Translations under genes and position numbers: made by a program
In this document: positions 38,201 to 53,200 of the stretch, one piece after another
Numbering within the stretch: the stretch's first letter is position 1
Layout of the letters: every line of letters begins with the position of its first letter
The notes under the pieces: model-generated
Told to the model about the DNA's origin: nothing
Seen by the model: only the letters and a program-made list of their open reading frames with translations
Databases searched by the model: none
DNA from: Epiperipatus broadwayi
Lineage: Eukaryota; Onychophora; Udeonychophora; Euonychophora; Peripatidae
DNA length: 64,000 nucleotides
Assembly (NCBI GenBank): GCA_028023455.1
Contig: JAQFVV010000012.1
Span: 14,706,364 to 14,770,363 of the forward strand
Direction of reading: 5' to 3'

Positions 38201-41200
38201 CAATTCAGAACTTGGCTATTATAAGTAACAAGCTAATATATTACTATCATTAAACAAGGCAAAATTCTCTCCATACAGTAGTTTGCCTTGTTTAATAACA
38301 ATTATGTGCTAGTATGAGATAATGATAGTGATGTTTAGTGATATTACTATCATAGAGGTTTTATTCTTATATCTTCTCCTTTACTTTTTTTGCATTCCTT
38401 TATATATTCATATATATTACTTTTTATAAATCTCCACTTATACACTCAAATGCAAATTTTTTTAATATAATTTCTTTAATTTTCTAACAGTTTTGACTGT
38501 CTTGCAGTCTCCATCAGAGCTACAACATTAAAACATATAATCATATAACCATTATTCTATATACATATAAAAATACATATTTTACATTATTGTTCATAAT
38601 TATATTAATAAATAATGAAAAAATAATAATTAGAAAAAAAGGAAAGTAAAAGTATAGGGTTAAAAATAAAATATGATTATGAATAATAATGTAAAATATA
38701 TATTTTTATAAGTATATAATAATGGTTCTATGATTATATGTTTAAACATTGTAGCTCTAATGAAGACTGCAAGACAGTTGAAACTGTTAGAAAATTAAAG
38801 GAATTATATAAAAAAAATTTGCATTAGGGTGTATATGTGGAGATTTATAAAAAGTAATATATATATATTACTATCAAAATCGGAAAAGAATAAAAATCCT
38901 TATGCTGCTCTTCCACCAAATAGTAATCAAAAAAATAATAACAATTCTTTACAGTAGCTATATAATCAAATAATAATTTTTTATATATTAAAAAGCTTTT
39001 TTTCAGCACCTGCTTTAAATAGATTAGTTACATTTGAAAAGGGTACCAAAGCACCTGCTGAAAAAAAGCTTTTTAATGTATAAAAAAAATATTATTTGAT
39101 TATATAGCTGCTGTAAAAAATTATTATTATTTTTTGATTATTATATATTACTATCATATTGAATTATAGAGAATGCTTATATATTCTGAGTCTTAGTGGA
39201 ATACAAAATAAAAAAATATATATAAAATAAAAAAAAAACATAAAAAAAAAAATCAAATAGTAAGAGAAAAAACATTATTATACATAAATAGCCCAAATAT
39301 ATAATATGTAAGTATGAACAAATTATGCATTAAGCATAAATAATAACATTGACTATACTACAACATACAATTAAAGTATAAATTTAAAGATGAAAATTAT
39401 TTACTAACATAAAAATAAAATAGCAATTTGGTATGTATGTATATAAATAATTTCATATTGATATTTTATGCAGTTTATATATATATTTTAAAAAACATTA
39501 ATACACAATATAAATAATTTTTATTTGTATTACAAAATTGTTTTCTTGCAAAAATGAAAATAATATATTGATTATTTAAAATCCCAAACAAAACAACAAT
39601 AATAAAAAGTATTGAAAACAATGAAGTGTAAAGTTACAATTTTTTAAAAAATATAAATAATAAATTTTCTGAAGCAAAAAATAAATAAATCACAATCTAT
39701 TTTTAGATAGAGAAGCATTTAAAAAAACTCATCAAATATTACCTACTGTACTATCAAAAACAAAAACAGAATTAAAAACGTTTGATTTATGTAAGAAAAA
39801 AAAAAAGTTTCTAATATTTATTTATCCAAGGTAATTTCTATATATGTTTGTTTATACAATCTTAATATTCTCTAAGTTTACATATTTGATAGTCATGTTG
39901 TAAAATTTGGAGAATTAGTGTTTGTAAATGTTTTAAACTATTATCAGAAGATTCCCAAGATAAAGCAAATGACAATCTTTTGAGCATGCTTATACATTGT
40001 GATCTAACATAATCTCAAAATATTTTGATCCCTTATATTGAGAGTCAAAATTTTCTCAAAGTAATATATATTTCACATCTTAATTAATTCATTTTATAAA
40101 GAAGAATACATAAAAATGACTGCCAATCTACCAATCCAATACCTTATATTCTTAATATTAGACCAAAAAATTGGGAAAATGAAGGCTTAGTGAAGTAGGC
40201 TTAAAGTAATTCTATTTAACTATACATCTTATAAGTGAATTTGTAGATATACTCTGAAAATGGTTTCAACTTTAAAAAAATAAAACAAAGCATTTTATTG
40301 ATTTAGTTCTATTTTGGTATTAATGTTATTAAAATTACAATAAGTCAATTAGTCAAAGGTATTAGTTTTCATTGCATTTTCTTTTTATTTTAATAGTAAT
40401 TTTTTTTTACAACTATAAAAGATTATAATTGAAAAATTAAGAAAAACAATAAAATTTTACATTTTCCATTCTAAATGACATTTATAATTTTAAAAATATT
40501 ATTCACTATCAAGATTTAAATAAAAATGTAAAATGCATTTATATAATTTCTTGCTTTTTTCATAATTGCTATGTACATCAACTGATTTTTAACATTGATA
40601 TTTACAAATGTTTGTTATATTCACTGACAATTTTTTTTTTTTATCAAAGCAACAGGATACTATAATCAAACAAACAATGCATTTGATCATCACATTTATA
40701 GTTATCTATGTTTCCAGAAATTATTTTAATATAATATGCTTAAATTACCTGGCCGAGTGCTGCTCCAACACTGCCAGTGCCATCTACAATACCAGTAACA
40801 GTTGCCAGTGCATCACTATCACCACAAATCATTTCTTGTTGGCCTAAATCAGCTGTAATTGCAGCACCAATTATATTTGCTGGGCCATTTATTAATATAC
40901 CAGTAAGAGTCATTAATATAGAATTAATCAATTTATCATTTGGAGATTCTACAAATATATAATTATAATTATGTACAACTAGGTATAAGTATTGAATGTG
41001 TGTACTATGTATGCAATTTGTAAATTTTTGAAAAAAAAAAAAAAACAACTATTTAAATTAGAGTAATATACATAGACTATTAAAATAGTAGACACTTGCA
41101 TATTACTTTAAATCTATCTATTATGAGAATATGTAAAATTTGCATAATTTAAAAGTTCTTATTAAGTTCCATTATACTTTTTAAATAATCAAAAGTAATA

Positions 41201-44200
41201 TTTAATCAAATATTTTAAAGCATGAGGTGATAATTACTTTGGAATCATATGAAAATCAAAAAGTATCCTTTCGTAAGTCAATATATTAAACAGCTTGATT
41301 GATAAAAATCTTAAAAGTAATTGCTTATATCCGGTATAAAAAAATAAGCTAAAATATATAATGACTCACATAAAAAATATATATATATATTGGATAAAAA
41401 GAATTATCAAATGTATATTAAATAAATTATGATTGAGTTTTCATGAGTAAATGATGCTACTCTCATCTACTGGTTTGCATTATATTTAAATTTATTCTTT
41501 CATTACAGTAACATGACACTCATTTGAATGACCTTGCATTCTATCTGATTTACTTTAAGTAGTGAGACATTTATTTATTATTAATAATAAAGTTGACTAT
41601 TAATTCTTGGCTTGCTAGGGAAAGTTCTAAGCTTATGTGAAATTTTTTTTTAGCTTGATTCAATTTAAACCCTAAGCCATTGGTATGATTGACTATTGTA
41701 CCACAAACTACACTTATAAAATCTTTCCAAGTCCCATATAATGAATCCCTTATATATATATTGAACCGGATATTTTATCTGATTCAATAGTTTCATCACA
41801 AAAATAAAACTAACTTTTGTTTTAATAAAGTTTTAAAAGAAAACTATTTAAAAGTTTTGTATATAAGAGTACGTGCGATAACGCGCAAACGCAGTTGTTT
41901 TAAAAATTTTGCCATTTCTATTTTTTAATAGATTTTATTTTAACATAGTTTTCTTTTGGTCACTTGTTTTTTTTTTTTTATCAAAGTAATTAAAGGCAAG
42001 CAAACTTTTAATCTTATAAAAAAATATTCTAAATTTAAAAAAAAAAAAAAGTTAATCCTTTTTAAACAAAGCATTTTAGTTTTGGAAAGTTTTTTTTTGT
42101 AATTGATTCTTGTTGTTTTGATTATAATCAATTTTTAATTTAACTAAAGCTGAGACTTGTTTTTACATTTTTTTAAAATTAATTATGAAAAAGTTTAATC
42201 CTGGTCAGAATGATTTAATTAAGTATGAGCTAAAAATTTATCCTGGTCGAAAACTACTAATTAAAAGATGTTACAGAAGATAGAGCTCATATAAATAGCC
42301 CTGGGATTATGGACTAATTATTCTTCAGCTATTGACTTTTAGCTACTTGGGTCATATTATTTCAACTTGGTGCGCTATTCGAGATCCAGACTAGAAATGC
42401 TGTGCTGCTGGATTCTAAAAAGATTTCTGCCCGCATCTGGAGATCACCGTTGCTAATTGTACTTTTGGCTGTTCACCATTAAGAGAGTGTACTGAATTTG
42501 AACTACTGTCTTCAAATTGCTAAAAAAGATTATTTCCTGCAGAATGCCACAATATTCTATGAAAAATTGCCTCAACATCATGCCATGCTAAACCAATTTA
42601 AAGACAAACCCCGAATCCCAAATTATCCCTGAAACATCATGGCATAAGAGCTTAAACAATAACTGAACCCTAACATTGCCTTCTGCATCCTGAACAGAAA
42701 ATGTAAATCTAGTCTTTACTGGAATTCTCCAATAGAATGAACTGTGTGCCACGCTGAAAGATATCAGCCAATCTTAACCTTATACCTCGAGGGTTTCCTT
42801 ATTCTTACCAGGGTTTTGAAGTCTCAGCTTAATCTTAAAAAGTAACCTATTTTGATATCTTTTGCATCTTTAATTTAAATATTTTAAGCAGTTATATTAT
42901 ATATTTTCTTATTGTATTTATATTGTGTCTTGGTATCTTAGTTTTAAGATCCGATGTTTGTTTTAAAATTATGTCAGGGTGTATATTGAGTTTATTTCTT
43001 AAAGCTATTTACATTTATTTCACTTTCTTAATAAATGCTTGGGCAGGTGTAAATAATTTTCTGATTACTTAACAGTCTCCTCTTGAGACTTTTAATTATT
43101 ATTATAGCAGCCTAGTTTTGGCCAATCGTTTGGTTGGTGATTCACCAGTTATTATTTTCTTTAAATCAGAGATTTGATTGTCTCCTTATTTGTTTAAAAA
43201 TTACCTATGCCGAAGTATTTTCTGAGATTTCTATTTTCGTTAAATTGGAGATTTAAGTTTTCTCCCATTCTACAATTCAACCATGGCAATCTTCAATGTG
43301 GTTGGCCAGCAGTGGTTTTGAGGACATTATGTCACTAGCAATAATCTAGTGATTGCTCGCCTGCACTGTTTGTCTGAACAGTATTCTCAAGTTCTTGTTC
43401 TCCCTGGATCTGGTCAGTGCAAATCATCACCATCATTAATTTTTGATCATCGTATATAAAATTTTCAAGTACGCAGTGACTTGGTGGCCCCCTCGGTGAT
43501 CAAAAGCAGAAATAACCATCCGGTACAATATATATATAGATAAATAAACCAGTATTTAACTACTGTAGGCAAAAAACACTCCATTAGACTTAGAAGGAGA
43601 AGACATCATTCACCATGCATATTAATTGCAAGATGGTAAAAGTTTGAGTGATTTTTCATCTTTGTTTATCCTCTATCTAAGAAGTCACAACTTGCTATTG
43701 AAGCGGTAAATCTGTAGTACATATTTAGCTTCATTGCTTGATGACATTACAAACCTTTGAAATAGGGTTTGAACTGATTTTTCATCTTTGTTTATCCTCT
43801 AAGAAGTCACAACTTGCTATTGAAGCAGTAAATCTGTAGTGCATATTTAGCTTCATTGCTTGATGACATTACAAACCTTTCAAATAGGGTTTGAACTGGT
43901 CATCCAGGGATGTTAGGCACACACATACACATATAATTTCCAGCCTGTTTATTCAAAACGGTTATGTTTAACCAATTGTATTATTATTTTAACTTAATTA
44001 GATCTTATTTCTATGCTCATAAATTCCATTCACTTAGATAATCGTGTATGTGTGTATATGTATTACAGATACGAAAATTAATATGATTAATGTAAAGCTA
44101 AAGCGATGCCAAAAAATTCTAGAAAGTATTATTGCAATTTAAAAATATTAAAATGTCATTCTTATTTAATTATTTCAACAGTCTCAAGTTAACAAAATCA

Positions 44201-47200
44201 TATTCTTAAAGCTATTTCCAATTTTAAAAAATTCGTTCAAATAATGCTTTCTGGAACATATCTATTTATGTCTTTTAATATTGCCAAATTTCGAGTATAG
44301 GAGAAGTAAGAGTTCTAGGCATGCACAAAATGAGCTCAAGTCACTCATTCATTTGTGTTCTTTTAGAGTGAAAACAAAATGAATTCTGAGTAGAGGGAAA
44401 AATTTGCCTACCTAATTTTAGATCGCTTTTGTGCTGCCTTTCTGCTATGCCATCACCACATGAAAACTGTTCTGTTTAACTGTGAAAGAACAATTGGAAG
44501 ATGCCTACCGTTATTTTTTTTATATTGTGCCTTGCTGACTGTGCTTCCGCGTCTAAACTTCATATACGTTATTCTAAATAACCACCATAACGTCTAAAAA
44601 GGTAATCCATTTTGCCGATGAATGAACACTAATATTCCTCACTTCATTGTAAATTCTATTTATATTCATAAAGTAATCTTCCATCTATCTGATAACTGAC
44701 TATAAGTTCAGTTATTGTAATTGTTAAGTTTTATGATTTTCTCTCTAGAGTTTTTAAATCTCATTCTGTAAAACATTAGCACAGAATTATATATTTTAAA
44801 ACTGTCATTACCTCAAATTTCACGCTCTAATTATTTATTTTCTTGCAGAAAAACTTATTTTAACTATGTATTTTTCTTGAGTTAATTTTAGTATGTTAAT
44901 GTTTCAATCTAGCGAACTTATATCATTTTAGCCAATATCCTGATATTTTGGGATGTTTAAATAGTTGAATGTAAAATTTCTTATTGAACGCAGTTCGCTC
45001 GATTGAATATTAAAAAAATATATGCTTAATGGCAGACTGTTTTAAAAACCGTCATATTATGGGATATGATAAACATTTTGTTGTTAACACTATTGATTTT
45101 AAATGCATTTTACGTTCTCTAAATAAATCTGATTATTAATCTATTTTAATAATTATTTATTTGCTTTCATGCCATTGAGCATTTTAACTTGCTTATAATA
45201 TACTTGAGAATACTTGGGCAACATTGTTAAATAGGAGAAATAAGATTTCACCTCTTTTATATTTGACATTCTAATTTGCCAAGATTATATGTACACCGCT
45301 GAGTGGGTTAATATTTTGTCACGGCATTATGCATGATATTATTACCTTATTTGAATTTTGAATTAATGTATTAGTCATTTAAGACTTTAAGCTACATTCA
45401 CATTGCTTACTTATGATAGCATTTTAAGAATTTGTATTTTGCTTTATCAGACTTATTCCTCTGGAAGTCCTGGATTTTCTTTATGTAACTTGTCCAAAAA
45501 TGAGGTTTGGTAGCACCGATCTCAGGACAAATGTTAGATAGTTAAGGCTCTGCATGGGATAACGTCGACAAGTTCGAACCATAGCATCATTACCACTTGT
45601 CTCTTCAAATACCACCTTGTTACAAATACAATCGGACTTTTATATATGATAAAGCCTTTCAGTCCAAAGACAGACCTGAGTTCCATTTCTAATGCTATCA
45701 TTATAGTCAGCATTGCGAGCTCTCTTTATTATGTATAATTCCATATTATCTATAAGATGTGGCTCAGTGATGTTTGTAAACCATTATCTTGATAATTAAT
45801 AGAATATTTTTAGGATTGTCACAGTAAAGCTTATTTAAGCTACCCCTTCCTTGTTTGTATAGGCCCAAATGTGCTCATGGATGATAGAGTTGTTAAGCCA
45901 AACTGTTCAGTTAATTATGCAAGTGAATGCTATTCCTGTCAGTTCATAAATAATGATAATGCTAAGAAAATAATTTCTTTTAAATGACTAAGTTATGTAA
46001 CTGTCATGTCAAGAGTAAACCTCTCTTTGGAGGTTAATTTATAAATGTCTTTTCATCATTACTTTAAAGTAATGATCATGACCTCTGTTGGCTTGCCATA
46101 GCATTAACAGAATTAATCTATTGTTATTCATAGCTCATTAGCGTACTAACTCAGTTGCCTATATACAAATTATTTATCGCATGAAATCTGTGCTACGAAT
46201 TAAAATTATTTATCTTCATTAAATTATTATGGGTTGATAAACATGCGTTCCTATCTTATTGAACCTTATTCATTGAATCTCACTAGTTCATTATAATAAT
46301 ACTAGTATTTAGAAGTTATAATCAATTACTTTAAATGACATTTATCCCTGGGTTATTTTGTCCTTGCTCATTGTGGATGGATACTACATTATAATTCATG
46401 TTTCTTTCGCAATGCTAGCTGTTTGCAATTCATTTAAATTTATAGATATTTCCTACACTTGAGGAGTCTGATTAAGCCAAGATTTGATATTCTTTATTTA
46501 TAATAATTACCCTGTAGATTTCATGTCTCTCCACTGAGTGTCCGGGACTGGAATGAATAAAAATTCATTTGTTATCATCAGAAGTGTTGTTCATAATGTT
46601 ATAGTTTTAGAGAAGGGAAAATAGGGCAGAATCCATGATTGCTCCTGACCTGTGTATCTCAGACATGAATGGATTTAGGGTACTTTTGCTTAGATTCTAA
46701 ACCTTGTTAAATGAGCATACAATTTTGACCGGTACACTATCTTCATCATATCAGTTTCAAATTCCATCCAGATAAACTTGAACTTTCAAGTTTTAATAAA
46801 GCTTGGTATTTTTCTTTTAGATTGATGACCCATAGCCAACCTAGTTAACCATTCAATATATATATATTGTACCAACACAGTCATTACATGGTATTTATCA
46901 TGCGTAAATTTGTTGAAAGAGATTTGTTTAAAAAAAAAAAAAAGTTTTAAAAATAAAATGTATATTTATGTCCCAAAAAAAAAGTTTAAAATTTTTTTAG
47001 AAAAAGAAAAGAACAAAAGGACAAGAGGTGGGGTTTTTATGGAGATAAACGATTGAAAGTAGAAGAAAAGATTTCAGAAATAAAGAATAGATAAAGGAAA
47101 GTGATTAAAATTTATTATTATTATTATTAATTTATAATATAAATAGTATTATTTATTTATGGTGTAAATAGCTTCATTCTTGTTTTATAATATTAAAGTA

Positions 47201-50200
47201 ACAGAATGTGTGCATATGTAAAAAATGTTAAAAAGAAAGGAATTTTCTCAAAATTATACAATTGAAAGCTAATGCAAATAAAAGAATTTAAAACTAAAAA
47301 CAAAACAAAGGAAAATATAATCGCAACGGCTAGTGATAAGTAACAAACAAAGAATTAATTAATACTATTTAATTAAAATATAAACTAAAGGAAGGAATCT
47401 TATATGCTAAAAAAAAAAGGAACAGAAACCCAATAGGAGTGCAGTAGTATGTCTGATGGATCCTAAGATAAGGAAACACTGGATATATAAGGGAGAGCTG
47501 GGTATTGTTTAAATCATCATCATTATTATTATTATCATCAGAATATATTATTATATTATATTGAAAAATTTAATCAAATAAGTCAAAATTAATCCTATTA
47601 AATAAAAAAAATGCGTTGCTGAAACCATCTAATCGTGCAGCCAGCTTGAACCTTCATTGCAATAACACCTACAGTTAGTTCGAAGAAGAAAAATGCTCGT
47701 TTGAATCTGAGAATCAGCGGAGTGTCCATGTCCAGAATAGTTCATAAGTCATCACTAAATAAAAAATAAATAAAAAGCCTATGAGGAATCATCATCAACC
47801 GGTTGGAGCAACAGAATCAGCAGAAGCTATATTTCCCTACTGCGCATATTACCGTGTTCAAATCCTAGGTAAAATTTATTTTCCTTTATCTTCAAACTTT
47901 CTAATTATAGCTGTTAAAAACTAGTGAGATAAAACTTTTGAACTTTATAAAAACTATTAATTTCTAGATTATCATTATTACGTACATTAGCTTTCATAAT
48001 CAGATGGTTAAAATCAAATCTCATTAGGGTGTGTGTGTACTTTAATTAAATATGCTTTTATTTCTACTTATATTATTTAAATGTATAGGATAATATGTAT
48101 TAAATATCTAATGTATTACAAAAACGTATATACGCATTTCTATTATGGTACAAGAACGAGAAGTTAAAGAAAGAGCCAATATTAAAAGAAAGGGAAAATT
48201 TTAGGCAATAGATTTTGCATAAGGCCAATGTTTTAATAAGTAAATAACTATGATATTAAAATTGAGAAATGGCGGTTTATAATGTAGGCGGAGAATTTGG
48301 AGTAGCTAGAATCCGATGAGCTGGTTGGGAGGGCAGGCACTAAATTTCGTTACTGGTCGGGCAAGCACATTAATTACATTGTAATTGACTGGCGCCTAAA
48401 GAGTTTTTTTCTTAAAATAAATAAAGTGCTTGGATGGCCAGTGTTATAATTTAATAGCAGAGTGTTGATATTATTGGTAGCTGGCTACCAATGATATTAG
48501 TATCTCCACTTGATGGATCTGAAGCCTTCAAAGACAGTGAGAGTTAAAAGGAGAAAATAAATATGAAAAAAAAAGGACTTTTTTTTTAAAAATTTAAAGA
48601 AAGAAGGCGGGTGGTACAATATATATGCAAATATTAGTTAATTAAAAACTATTGTAATAACAATAAAAATAATAAATATACTTGTAATTAACAATTACAT
48701 ACAGTCTTTCAATCTACAGAAGTACTTTTGATTAATTCCTTAACTCTCTTCAACTGCTGTTAAAGTCAAAAAACATAATGAAAGCAAACATCATTAACTC
48801 GAATTTTAATATTAGTAACTTGACTGTTAATTATATTCATTTTATTTCTATTTATTAAAATTACCTCTTTAATTTTTCTTTTATTATGGTTTCTCTCTTC
48901 ATGAAGAATCTTAACCCTTTCAAGATCAAACTTAAATTTATATATCATTTCATGATCCAAGAAAACTGAAGCATTCATTAAATCATTATTATTTTTACTT
49001 TTCACACACCTGTATAACAATTCATGGGCTGCCATACTGAATTTTTAAAAAACTGGCTTGAGACACAATAATTTCAGTTTTAATAATGTTAGAGCAAAAA
49101 GCTTTACATTGATAGAAACTAGAAAAATTAAGGAAAACAATAAGGCTAAGATAAATAATGATAACCATTTAAAAAATAATGAAAAAAGAAATTTCAACAT
49201 CTGACATAATTATTACTTTGTTCATAATTTCTAATTTACCATTAACTAAGTTTAAATTACATCTTCAGTGATATTTTCTTTGTATTACTCACAAAATTAT
49301 CTTTTAAACCATATATAATACTTCTTACCTGAGATAATCCATAGCTTCAGAATCTCCAAAATAAGTCGCATATGAATTCTTCATTTTTATCTTGTACACT
49401 AAAAGTTACCAGATCTCAAAGGCATCTATAAGAAAAATATTCATCCTAATAAAAGATACAAAACAAATCATTTCCAGAAGATGAATATGCATTTGTCAAC
49501 ATAATAATTGGCTTCTTGTCTATCTAAAACTAGAAATTGTAGATTACTAGTATCACTGATAAAATGAATTTCATCTCTTCATATTTTTTGTGTACATTAT
49601 GTGCAACAGTGATGCTATCTTGTTATATTTATTGTCCCACAGAGATATAATTTATTTGCATATACCTCATTTGTTAGCTATAGAATTGAAAATAATGTGA
49701 TGCAAGATGTGCCAAAACTACTGACTCCACAGCATGAGTACCAAGGCATGGGCAAGAATCAGGATTTGATTCTTTGCTTGCATACAATTTCATGTGGTAT
49801 ATACATAACTATTGTGGTTATCTCCACACACACCCCATTTGAAATCTCTCTTTGTTGGTTTTAAGTCTTTATATTTTCACATGGTATTATGCCCAGTAAA
49901 TTTTGTGATTGCTTTGTCAACTGCAAAATTTCTGTATATTTGATAATCAGTCCTAAAATTTACACTGTACTGCTCTATAATACCTTAATTTTATATATAT
50001 AGATATTACTTGTTATATAAACACAGACCTGCAATTGCATACACAAAGACAGTAAGTAATATAAATATAAATATAGTAATAAATTATTAAACCTTTTGAG
50101 AATCATTATGTCTATAAAATAAGGTTGCCTAAACTTAGATCAGAGCCCCAAAATTACATAAACTACTTTTGTTGTATTTAATACAAATGTTTAAATTTAT

Positions 50201-53200
50201 ATACGTATAATAAAGAGCATAAATGATATATAATTTATATACTACACAGACACCAATACAAAAGCAAACATACCATTTATCAAATAATTTTTAAAAATTT
50301 ACTATTCAAATAATTAAAAACTAAAAAATTTTAATACTTACAACTCAATATTCTGATTACATTTTGAAGTTCTTGAAATGTGAATTATCGCGTATTTTTA
50401 ATCCACTTTAGTACACTCTCTGGCTATTTAAAAATTTCTGCCTGTATCTTCTCCATGAAAATTAGTAAACTGAGGAAAAAATAAAAAAATTAAATGAACC
50501 TATCCGTAAAAATATTCATAAAAAATCCAATTTTTTTTGGATTTTAACGTAATGGACACCATTAGAAAGTAAATTAAAAATGCAACAAATGCTGGAATTT
50601 CTGTTGACGACATGTTTGTAGTTGTCATGTAATTTTAAAAAGAACACAAAATTTCAATGAAGTGCCATCGCGGTGCTCCCTTGCCGCTGTAAATACTCAA
50701 AATATTAATCTTTTCTCAATACTGCAAATAGATTCACCTATATATAATAACATACTTCCATAAAAAATTTGATAAACAACATTCTTTTTTACTTGACAGG
50801 CATGACACTTTTAGAATTATTCACTAACTTATTAGCATTATTTATAACATAAAATGAGATATTAAACACATTTTTATATACATCCTTAAAAAATTTCACT
50901 TGAACACTTGAAATATATGGAATAGGTATCCATTTTCCATTATCAATCTTCAATTCCTTTAAATTATTATCACTCTTTTTAAATTGATATAAAGTATTGT
51001 TAATTTGTTCAATGTTATAAGCAACTTCATGCAATCCTTAGCAAATATCTCAATATTTTTTAATTTATCACTCTGGTAACAACATAATTTTTCATTATGA
51101 AACAAAAAAGATCTAAAACTTGCCATCTTATGCATAATTAGTATTTTTGATTTACAATTTACATATCCCCTTTTGCAATGATTTGATTATTAATTTATAA
51201 CTTAACATTATTATTTTGTAATAAATAAATTCAAATGCTTAATACTTTTGTCCTGTTCTTTTTCAATAGTCCAATTCAAGCCATTTAAATTATTTAATTC
51301 CTCTACAAGCACATTTACAGTATTGGTATTTCCGCAAACAAAAACATCATCTACATATCTTTTGTAAATATTAATATATTTAAAAGTACCCATATCTAAA
51401 ATACTACTCTCATATGTAGACAAAATAAAATTACAAACCTGTGCAACAACAGGCAGACCCATAGGCAACTCTTAAATATTTTATAATATTCACATTCAAA
51501 AGAAGCAACAATGTTATCATCAAAAAATTTTAAGGAATCAATAACAAATTTTATAATATATTTACAAACATCTTTACTTTTTAATGCCTGTTCAATTATT
51601 TTTATGGAATCCACTCTATAAATAGAATCATACATTTCTGTCACATCTAATGAAGCATTAACATCATTCTCATTAATCATTATATTTTTAATTCTATCTA
51701 CAAAATCAAAAGATGAAGAAATTTCCCCAAATCCTAAAAAACTCTTATAACAGTTTACCAATATATTACGAAATTTATATATAAATGAACCACTAAAATC
51801 AATCATAATTCTCAAAGGATTATCTTCTTTTTGTAATTTTATATTTGCAAAAATACGAGGCCATATCTTAGAGTACATATTACTTAAGGTTTTATTCTTA
51901 GCTTTTTTTAAAATACTATTAATAAATTTTATTCTTTGATCATTCATTTTATTCTTCAATCAAAAAAAACCCAAGTTTTTCCCATTTGCACTTTAACTTT
52001 CTCAATATACTCACATTTCATCATTAAACACATCCGCAGCTCTTTATTTTCTTTCAAACAAATCATATTATGATTTTTCAGCTTCTGCTTAAATTCAAAA
52101 TGGCTAGTTCCTATGAATTTTCATATGGAATCACATTAAATTTATGACAATTAATTTCCTTGATAATTTCATCAGCAATATGACTATCACCAGGAACCAT
52201 TTCAAACGAATTTTGAACATTTGCAATTAATTCCAAATTATAATCCCAAGTACCACCAACATATTTAGCTCCGTGACTTAAAATGTATTTCTGAATCAAA
52301 TGTATCTTTCTATCTGACAAATTGACAAAATTCATATCATTATAAGTTTGTGGATACCACTTATGAAATAAAAAATCAATTTTCTTCTCAAATTTATTAC
52401 ATAATTTAAGTTCAAATAATGTAAAGCCATTTTTACAAACAATTTTATACTGGTCCCAAGCACACCATTCATTTAAAATTATTAAATGTTCAATTGCTTT
52501 CAAATACCTCCGAATATTAAAAAGTTCCTTTTTACATTTCTTAATTACATCATTTAAAATTATTAATTTTAATTTATCCATACATTTTGGTACTAAATTT
52601 ATATAAATATTCAATTTTATGTTGCAACAAATCGGGAATATATGATAAACTTTACAATCCTTAAAAAAAAACAGGAGCTGAAAAATATGATTTGTTTAAA
52701 AAAAGATAAAAGGTTGTGGATGTGTTTAATGACAAAATGTTAGGATATTGGGAAAGTTAAAGTGCAAATGGATAAACTTAATTTCTTTTTAATTGAAGAA
52801 TATAATATGGATGGTTAGAGAATAAAATTTATTAACAATATTTTAAAAAAAGTTAAGAATAAAGCCTTAAGTAATAATGTGTACTATAAGATATATTGTT
52901 CCTGCGCTATAGGTCTCATATTTTTGGAAATATAAAATTATATAAAGAAGGTTATCCTTTGAATTATAATTAATTTTAGTGGTTCATTTTTTATATCAAA
53001 CTTCTAAATATATTGGTAAGCTGTTATAAGATTTTTTAGGATTTGGGGAGATTGCTTCATCTTTTTGTAATGTCTTCGCCCCTAAGTTTTTCAGAGTGGT
53101 AGAAAAGAACATACAATCCGATAGATAATATAAACGAGGACAAGAATTATAACTAAATATCTGGAACTCGGCTGAAACAATTTTTAAAACAGTTGTGCCG

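Larger units (their letters stand above)
49029..50705 (-). other. 1.68-kb non-Penelope insert carrying exon-like segments
   Basis: This segment is bounded on both sides by continuous Penelope sequence and absent from element B. On the minus strand it opens with a GC-rich patch (GCGGCAAGGGAGCACCGCG), then ATG of a 37-codon frame at 50613 (MSSTEIPAFVAFLIYFLM, hydrophobic). Three segments with convincing splice borders follow (50342-50469, 49329-49398, 49029-49118). I see no terminal inverted repeats, LTRs or target duplication. Confidence 0.5.
48656..52660 (-). mobile_element. Penelope-like element A (minus), interrupted by a 1.7-kb insert
   Basis: Reading from about 52660 down: an N-terminal region, a reverse transcriptase with YVDD, a linker and a GIY-YIG endonuclease remnant, then a 3' tail near 48656. 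This is the domain order of Penelope-like retroelements. It is broken by frameshifts. The GIY-YIG region is split by an unrelated segment at 49029-50705. Element B (52661-56012) is a close relative in opposite orientation, and alignment with B shows A lost only about five bases at the insertion point. Confidence 0.9.

Noticed and set aside
40608-40962. Plus-strand frames over 40608-40962
   Set aside because: They are the antisense of the SLC37A3-like exon at 40749-40948.
49029-50705. Helitron or TIR-transposon explanation for the insert in Penelope A
   Set aside because: No TC...CTRR ends, no inverted ends and no target duplication could be seen.
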